Part shown: piece by piece, positions 59,201-64,000 of the stretch
Position numbering within the stretch: position 1 is the first letter of the stretch
Layout of the letters: each line of letters begins with the position of its first letter
From: Metridium senile
Taxonomy: Eukaryota; Cnidaria; Anthozoa; Actiniaria; Metridiidae
Direction: 5' to 3'
DNA: 64,000 nt
Assembly (NCBI GenBank): GCA_949775045.1
Contig: OX459107.1
Span: forward strand, 11,745,250-11,809,249
Program-made: the position numbers and the translations under genes
Notes under the pieces: model-generated
What the model was told of the DNA's origin: nothing
The model's database searches: none
Seen by the model: the letters and a program-made list of their open reading frames with translations, nothing else

Positions 59201-62200
59201 TGTTTTCGAGTTTAGAAAATAGAATAAAAATTACAAACCCCCAAACAAGCCGTCAAAACTGAGTTTGAGTTTATTCAAATAATATATAAGCAGTCCTAGA
59301 GCTGAATTGCGTATGAATGTAAGCTGGAAAATACAGAAAAACTAAAGAAATATTTATATTTACAAATTACAAATTGTAAGCAATTATGCAAGAAGACATA
59401 AGGTTTTCTAATTGCTTCCGATGTCTCAATGAATAAGTTGCTTGCCCTTTTTGACTTAGTACCAAATCAAAACTGACAGAAACTTTTACCTTTTTTGTGG
59501 AAACTACTGAATGCGATTGCTCACTCCAGTGGACGTGGATATAATAATATTAAATATAAAAAACACTGATTGTGTGTACCTTACACGTGCGAGAAGAATG
59601 CTATTTGTTTTCTCGAAAACGTCTGTTACATACCTGCAAGTGCATAGTGGTATATTGTTAGTACAGCAGATGTCTTGATAGGTTTCTTTTTTACCAGCAT
59701 TGTATTCAATTTTAATATACAATTATACCCCACGAGTCGGTCCTCTTTCTACTGGTAAGAAGTGTGCTTTTCACAATAAATAACTAAACAACAACATAGT
59801 GTAGTGGTTACGATAAATTACTTCAGTCAAATGTCACGTGATCGAAAATCTCAACCATATAACGGTGTCAATCAGTTAAGGAATATTATAGAGCAAAACC
59901 GTTTCTTTCATTTAAATCAAATTCATCAAAGATTGACGACGAAATAAAACTTTTATTGGACATTTATGGCGGATTGTCAAGTATAGTGACAATTATTTTC
60001 AATTGAAAAAAAAAGCGAATCAAATTAAGTCAATATCCCTTGTCATTTCAACGATTTTAGCATAATTTCATCTGATCGTTTGAATTGTTTTTTTTTTCAG
60101 TCTTTACTACAGTAATCATTCATAGTTCATTGTAACTTTTACAAGAAAACATATCTGTTGTATTCAATAATGGTACACACCGTATCTTGTTAAAGGCCCT
60201 TTCATCTGTCATGTACAGCATGTACACTAATTCATTGTTATGGAACTTTTTGAAGTAAATAATTAGTTCTTTGACAACAAGTCGAGACAGGAATTACTTT
60301 TTGCCGCTATTGTTAATCAAGACAAATGTTTAAAAAAGTTATTAGTTAGGTTATCTTCGTTGTTATTTTTGTTCTACTGAAATGAAAAAGTCGGCTGATT
60401 TCTGGAACGTTTATGTCGTGTACATATGTCGAGATTGGTAGCATAGAGTCTCCCGTCACGATTAACCGGTGTTTATGTAGTTTTAGATTGTAAACTGATC
60501 TACCTGTTATAGCAGCTATCGGCATATATAGATGCTTCCAATATATCGTGGATTATAGTCTAATGTTTTTATCAAAGTCAACCTGTTAACGAAGTGTTGC
60601 TTGATATTGGTCTACTATGATTGGTCAATGTTGTCTATTAACCGCTTTGTGACGTAGTGTTCTAGTCATTGAAGTGTCGATAGTCAGTTTGTAACTACAC
60701 CGAGCCAACTAGCATGTTAAAATTTGCTGTATACGGTAAGTTAGTTCCAACAAATCCTTCGACATGATAAAAGCATAATATAATTATCACAGTGTCCTTC
60801 ACGCTTTAGGATAAACATGCCTAAATATTATCATATTTTTTGCTGTTGTATTAATCAGGAAATAAGCCCTTGTTTTGACCCAAATAAACCTAAAACATTC
60901 TTCATTGAATAAATGTTTTCATAGTGCTTTTATACAGGACTAAACGTTCTTTATTGTCGATTATTGAATAGCATTTTGGTGCGCTGTGTTGGCTGTGTTT
61001 TGTATTTTGTTCATACTACAGTCATGGCAGTCAAGCAAGCATTATTGCGGAATAGCAAAACATTTCTTCTACAAATATATACAAAACTATGAGTAGACCA
61101 GAAATATATTATGTATAGCTTTATACAAAATATCGTTTAATTTACCTTGTACTATTCTAAAGAAAAATGACCAAAACGGCGAAATGACAAATATTTCCGT
61201 CTCGGTCTTTCGTTTTTCCGCAAGCGCTTTATGCTTATTCTTGTTGCCATAGATTTATCGCTAGAATTATTGCTTTTTAACAAAGCAAATCTTAATGTAA
61301 CTCTTTTTCCTAGTTTATATCATGTACAACTGTTGGGTTATACTTTCTGGTTTTATTTCCTAAAATAAGCGATAAACAGCCAACGAGAATAATTTCAAAC
61401 ACAAATATGTGTATGTGACAGGTGGTTGTGTGATTAGCGTCACGCTCGTCGTGAGTCATACTCACCATAAATGAATGCATGGATTTTCCCTGAGAATAAT
61501 AATATTATGGTATAGTTAGTAGCATGAAGTATACTACAGAAAAATCGTAAATGAGAAGTATAGCAAATATTACTTAAAAGATAGTAATACTTTAAACAAT
61601 TTTAAAACCAGTCAAAGCCTTCTTTTAAAAACAAGGATATGATTAATATTACTTCATTCTTGTGATATAGTTTTTAGATATATTCATTTTTAGATACTTT
61701 ATGATTAATAATTTTGTTTTGATTTGTCCATATTTCTTATTATTATTATTTGTATAGTTTTTACTAAATATATATTTCGCCTTTGGTGAAGCGCCTTAGA
61801 AGTTATTATTATTAGATTCTCCATTTGCTCCGTGGTATTGAGATTTTTTGTCGTAATAGATCGTTCCTCTTTTCAAAATATTAAAAATTGGTCTAATATT
61901 AAAATTTACAATTTACACTGTTGTATTTTATGTTTAACATCATATTTTGTTATCTTGTTTCCTTGTTACTTTGTAAGGATGTAAAGCTTTCTAATAAATT
62001 TGTTTTGAATTTGGAAGTGATCATAACCATTTTGATGATTTAATTAGGAAAAACGTGAAACTATTCATTTTATATCAGTTCCTTGTTTGGTTAACTATCG
62101 ACCTTTCTTGTCCAGTTTGCTTCTTTGCTAATACAATACATATTTCCGCTTTCGCATTCTAATAGTGTTTTCTTTTATTCTACTATTTCCTTGCTATATT

Positions 62201-63558
62201 GGCCTGTCTATATGTCTGGTTTTTTTTCTTTGTTATTTTTCCATATGCAAATTCAGTTTATATATAGTTCTCTTGGTTGGAAAACACTCTGCAACTAACA
62301 AGTACTTCAAGTGTTAACTCAAAATCTGATTCAAGCTGCCACCGTTTACAAAACTATACTGTTCTCGCCAGACTAGATTTGGCCAATAGTCTACCAAGAG
62401 TCCGCCCACTTTTGTGACTGTCTGAACACTTTGTTGGCTTTCCCGTAACCAATTTACCCTATCGATAGTTATAGCCTGGCAGGACGCGTAGTTGTTATGG
62501 GAACGTGATACTCCTTTTCCGTTTCTAGTCTCTTTCTTTTCGTCGCATCTTTTTCTTATTTGATAAGCAACAGAACAATCAGTGTAGAATGCATTGTCGC
62601 ACTGCTAAAATTATTCTCTTCGGCAGCCCCCTTTTCAACCGCCCTTTCTGTCGTCACGCAAGGCTTTCTTCCCCACGATGCTACGTGGGAGGAAATCGTT
62701 TCACGAGGACAATAAGGGGCGGCTGCAAAGGAGGCTATCTCTTCGACTGATTTAGTGCAACACCATTTCTGAGAAACATTGTCACAGGTGAAGTGAAAAG
62801 CCTACAAGCTAGTGGCGCAGGAGATCATAGTTAGTCAGGAATGTCTACAAATAGAACAGTTGTCATGACAATCGACACACTTGTCAAGTCTCATTGGGAA
62901 ATAATTTATTAGAGAAAAAACATGGTCAAATAAACAATAGTTTCTAAAATAAGTTTCCTACAAGCCTTAAGGCTTTTCAGCTTCCCGCTTGAGAAATGTT
63001 CTCGGAAAGGGTGTATATTGTTCTTAATAGAGTGCCAATAAGGGCGAAATAAAACCAATTGAAAATAATTGCTTCATACCAAGATACTTTTATTTAAGGA
63101 CAATTTATTTCAAAACGGACCAATACCTCGTTACATTTAACTTCTATTTGATAGTGACTATAAGTCACTACTAAAAAAACCTAGTTTTCATAAGGTATTT
63201 TAATCTATTTCCACAGGCAACAACAATGATCCATCAAAAATTAACATCAAGCCTCCTGTCGGGTTCAGTTCACCGCGACGTGGAAGCAGGCGCGGAAGTA
63301 GTGTCGACGACTCGATTTTCGAAGACATCATACGCGGAAAGAAACAGTCACTAGGCAACGGCTACTTTGACGACGCAGGTGTATGGGTTCCCGGATTGAA
63401 GCCGTTTCGTAGCCAAGAATCGTTAAATGACGATAGTTTCGGCAAGAGCTTTCTCCGAGGACCAGGGCTGTTCAGTAGAAAACGAAAAGAATCAAACGAG
63501 AAATCGTTGAACAAATCAGGTCGACAGCAAGGAAGCAAGAATAATACTGAAGTTACAG
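41309..63558 (+). CDS. RGS12: RGS12 scaffold protein (PDZ-PTB-RGS-RBD-RBD), 3' end beyond window
   Basis: RGS12 speeds GTP hydrolysis by G-alpha subunits and scaffolds receptors and Ras/MAPK parts. Exons: 41309-43069, 45238-45259, 50232-50404, 51363-51449, 51905-52051, 52606-52746, 53686-53766, 54244-54349, 55003-55023, 55304-55398, 56162-56344, 57368-57450, 58137-58260, 59051-59132, 63217-63558; GT-AG, phases agree, 1149 aa so far. The upstream TTG-initiated extension (41210) is not a start; ATG at 41309 begins [17 protein letters not shown] at residues 2-80 with a GFGF loop (17-20) and [15 protein letters not shown] at about 215-365 ([25 protein letters not shown]). RGS at about 632-755 ([46 protein letters not shown]). 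[10 protein letters not shown] and SFLPWK follow. Tandem Raf-like RBDs at about 888-966 ([11 protein letters not shown]) and 967-1035 ([18 protein letters not shown]). The last exon is basic and Ser-rich; no GoLoco motif is seen yet. Reading through the exon 1 donor stops at 43240, a possible short isoform. Confidence 0.95.
43241..45237. other. RGS12 intron 1, AT-rich
   Basis: Contains IR-F copy 2, a (TA)n run at about 44240-44270 and a small hairpin near 43995-44050 built on TAATGGCTACTT. AATAAA strings near 43399 and 43493 could end a transcript that reads through the exon 1 donor. No exon is seen. Confidence 0.5.
44268..44503. mobile_element. IR-F hairpin element, copy 2
   Basis: The ends ACCTACTTGCAGCAAGGTTG and the inverse, ACAACCTTACTGCAAGTAGGT, match. 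The centre AGTTCAGCTTCAGTGATCTTC matches 20504-20692. Confidence 0.88.
48930..49240. repeat. Repeat rich in GTCAGGGAA
   Basis: Several copies of GGTCAGGGAA and AAAGTCAGGGAA between ends CAGGATTCCCAC and GTGGAAACCCTGAC, which are imperfect inverses. It is probably a degenerate transposon-derived repeat. Confidence 0.6.
49362..49495 (+). repeat. IR-K repeat end
   Basis: CATGAATAATTAATGAGAC, ACAAAAGAAACCATGACG and CTGATTTGCATAAATTTTAAC follow the order seen in the other IR-K arms. Confidence 0.7.
50898..51297. repeat. Four tandem copies of a 102-bp unit
   Basis: Units start near 50898, 51000, 51102 and 51204 and appear identical apart from the last few bases. The period is divisible by three, so one frame stays open through all copies (160 codons). 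It lies in the RGS12 intron between exons 3 and 4. There are no splice sites flanking each unit that would make it an exon. Confidence 0.93.
52926..53061. mobile_element. Hairpin element in RGS12 intron 6
   Basis: TACATGTGCGCTTGGAGATA faces TATCTCCAAGCGCACATGTA; the arms continue over 60 bp to a short loop around GCTGCGCTCA. There is no ORF. Confidence 0.88.
55488..55608. mobile_element. Hairpin next to the recombinase-like exon
   Basis: TTCGCCGAAGGCGAAGTGAT on the left and ATCACTTCGCCTGAGGTGAA on the right, with GGTGAATATTTACC and its inverse inside. It is immediately followed by the minus-strand exon at 55883-55766 and may be one end of the same element. Confidence 0.75.
55766..55883 (-). 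pseudogene. Possible first exon of a Crypton/KIAA1958-type (DUF3504) gene
   Basis: ATG at 55883, 39 codons, then a donor G|GTATC at 55765. The peptide starts [18 protein letters not shown] and has [14 protein letters not shown]. That pattern resembles the N-terminal exon of KIAA1958-like proteins derived from Crypton tyrosine recombinases, which I recall as abundant in anthozoan genomes. A CCAATCAGCGCGCG stretch just upstream (55928-55945) could be its promoter. No downstream exon is seen on this strand before the hairpin, so it is probably a fragment. Family assignment is tentative. Confidence 0.4.
56970..57321. mobile_element. Hairpin element carrying IR-C copy 5
   Basis: CCTGGTTCACACTAGCGACA at the left and TGTCGCTAGTGCGAATCAGG at the right, followed inward by TAAGCTTATGCT / TTGCTTATGCTTA. 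The centre is occupied by IR-C at 57075-57274. It ends 47 bp before RGS12 exon 12. Confidence 0.82.
57075..57274 (+). mobile_element. IR-C element, copy 5
   Basis: Same ends and body as the four copies in REC8 (GGCCTCGTCTACACG, GCGGTTTC repeats), nested in another hairpin. Confidence 0.88.
57568..57745. mobile_element. IR-I element, diverged copy 3
   Basis: GGAATGGTTGGTCTGAGACC and GGGAGTTCATTAAATTGGCA face TAATGAACTCCC; the outer ends are eroded relative to the other two copies. Confidence 0.65.
57770..58035. repeat. Repeat rich in TATCTTTTAGGGGTA, also at about 24400-24620
   Basis: Both places share GGGTA-ATG/AGTAA, TCGGG-AT-CTCTTC and TATC(T/C)TTTAGGG strings and a GAAAAAGG / CCTTTTTC pair. 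It ends about 100 bp before RGS12 exon 13. Boundaries are unclear. Confidence 0.45.
58835..59016. mobile_element. IR-G element, copy 2
   Basis: ATAGCCTTCAAAACAGGCGT at the left, ACGCCTGTCTTGCAGGCTAT at the right, with AAATCGGATTCTGGGGTTCC as in 20757-20896. It ends 34 bp before RGS12 exon 14, so it may hold that intron's branch point region. Confidence 0.8.
59133..62757. other. RGS12 intron 14, nothing recognised
   Basis: The first 3.6 kb of the last visible intron (59133-63216). AT-rich and without tandem arrays or paired hairpins that I can see; the longest ORFs are under 75 codons. IR-E copy 2 follows. Confidence 0.5.
62758..63016. mobile_element. IR-E hairpin element, copy 2
   Basis: The left end has CACCATTTCTGAGAAAC and AAGCCTACAAGCTAGTGGCG; the right end has AAATGTTCTCGGAAAGGGTG. 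It matches 20223-20505 with more divergence. Confidence 0.75.
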
Positions 63559-64000
63559 GTAAATACAGTCCCTTTCTTGCAATATCCTGGGGTAGTATAT
63601 CAATTGAATACATTTGGAAATAACAAGAATTCAGTATATAAACAACTATATTCATTTTAGGTATGAATGTAACATTTGTGTATGCATGATGATGATCGTC
63701 GTGGAGTAGTAACTATAGAAGCCCGACAAAACTGATTTCAGAACTTCAACGGGTCATTCCGAGGCGATCGTAATCATACAGAATTTAAAAACCGCGGATC
63801 AGACCAACATATATATCTACAATGTAATATTTATTTGTATATCCTGGAAAGTTTAATGGTAAAATGCATCCGGTCTACCTATCTAAGAATATGTTTTTAT
63901 TATGTCGGTTTGTTTTAGGGTTAATTCATTTGCTTGAACATTTTCATTTAAGTTGAAACTCTTTTATATATTTAAGCACTCTATGTCATACTTTTCAATT
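63559..64000. other. RGS12 intron 15 start
   Basis: Follows the donor ACAG|GTAAAT at 63558/63559. No further exon is recognised before the edge; the remaining 3' part of RGS12 should lie to the right. Confidence 0.6.

Noticed and set aside
60715..60735. Alternative first exon of RGS12 (ATG followed by ACG|GTAAGT)
   Set aside because: It would end in phase 0, whereas exon 63217-63558 needs one carried base, so the frames do not join.
63217..63558. GoLoco motif at [12 protein letters not shown]
   Set aside because: It lacks the conserved Gln and the Asp-Gln-Arg triad that contact G-alpha.

Overview
This is animal nuclear DNA: AT-rich, with four conserved, intron-rich protein-coding genes whose exons could be joined by hand with GT-AG introns and consistent phases. 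Gene content, intron density and the crowd of short hairpin transposons suggest an early-diverging metazoan, most likely an anthozoan cnidarian. The species call is inference; nothing in the window fixes it.

Layout. (1) 1-5806: the 5' part of a HECTD2-like E3 ubiquitin ligase on the minus strand, running off the left edge. (2) 8496-29234: a complete 18-exon meiotic cohesin kleisin, REC8, on the plus strand (575 aa predicted). Its introns are full of mobile and tandem DNA: a 1.1 kb GATT-type satellite in intron 2, a 2.5 kb palindrome holding two mirror-image copies of a THAP zinc-finger ORF in intron 4, a nested cluster of hairpin elements in intron 7, and a 1.2 kb minisatellite in intron 15. 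(3) 31465-40084: a complete 9-exon FBXW4 (F-box plus WD40, 393 aa predicted) on the minus strand, convergent with REC8. (4) 41309-63558 and beyond: RGS12 on the plus strand with PDZ, PTB, RGS and two Ras-binding domains in order. It is divergent from FBXW4 across a 1.2 kb shared promoter region, and its 3' end lies past the right edge.

The four genes are not an operon and share no evident pathway. Two supply ubiquitin-ligase parts (HECTD2, FBXW4), one is meiotic cohesin, and one is a G-protein/Ras scaffold. E2F-type sites lie upstream of REC8 and in the FBXW4/RGS12 intergenic region.

Most remaining sequence is intron or intergenic DNA rich in MITE-like inverted-repeat elements. At least eleven families have two or more copies here (called IR-A to IR-K below). 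One, IR-C, shows a 3-bp TTA/TAA target duplication that is confirmed by an empty-site paralogue inside the window, which points to PIF/Harbinger. The most striking feature is the apparently perfect 1,134-bp inverted duplication of the THAP exons inside REC8, which would give the REC8 pre-mRNA a very long double-stranded stem unless it is an assembly error.
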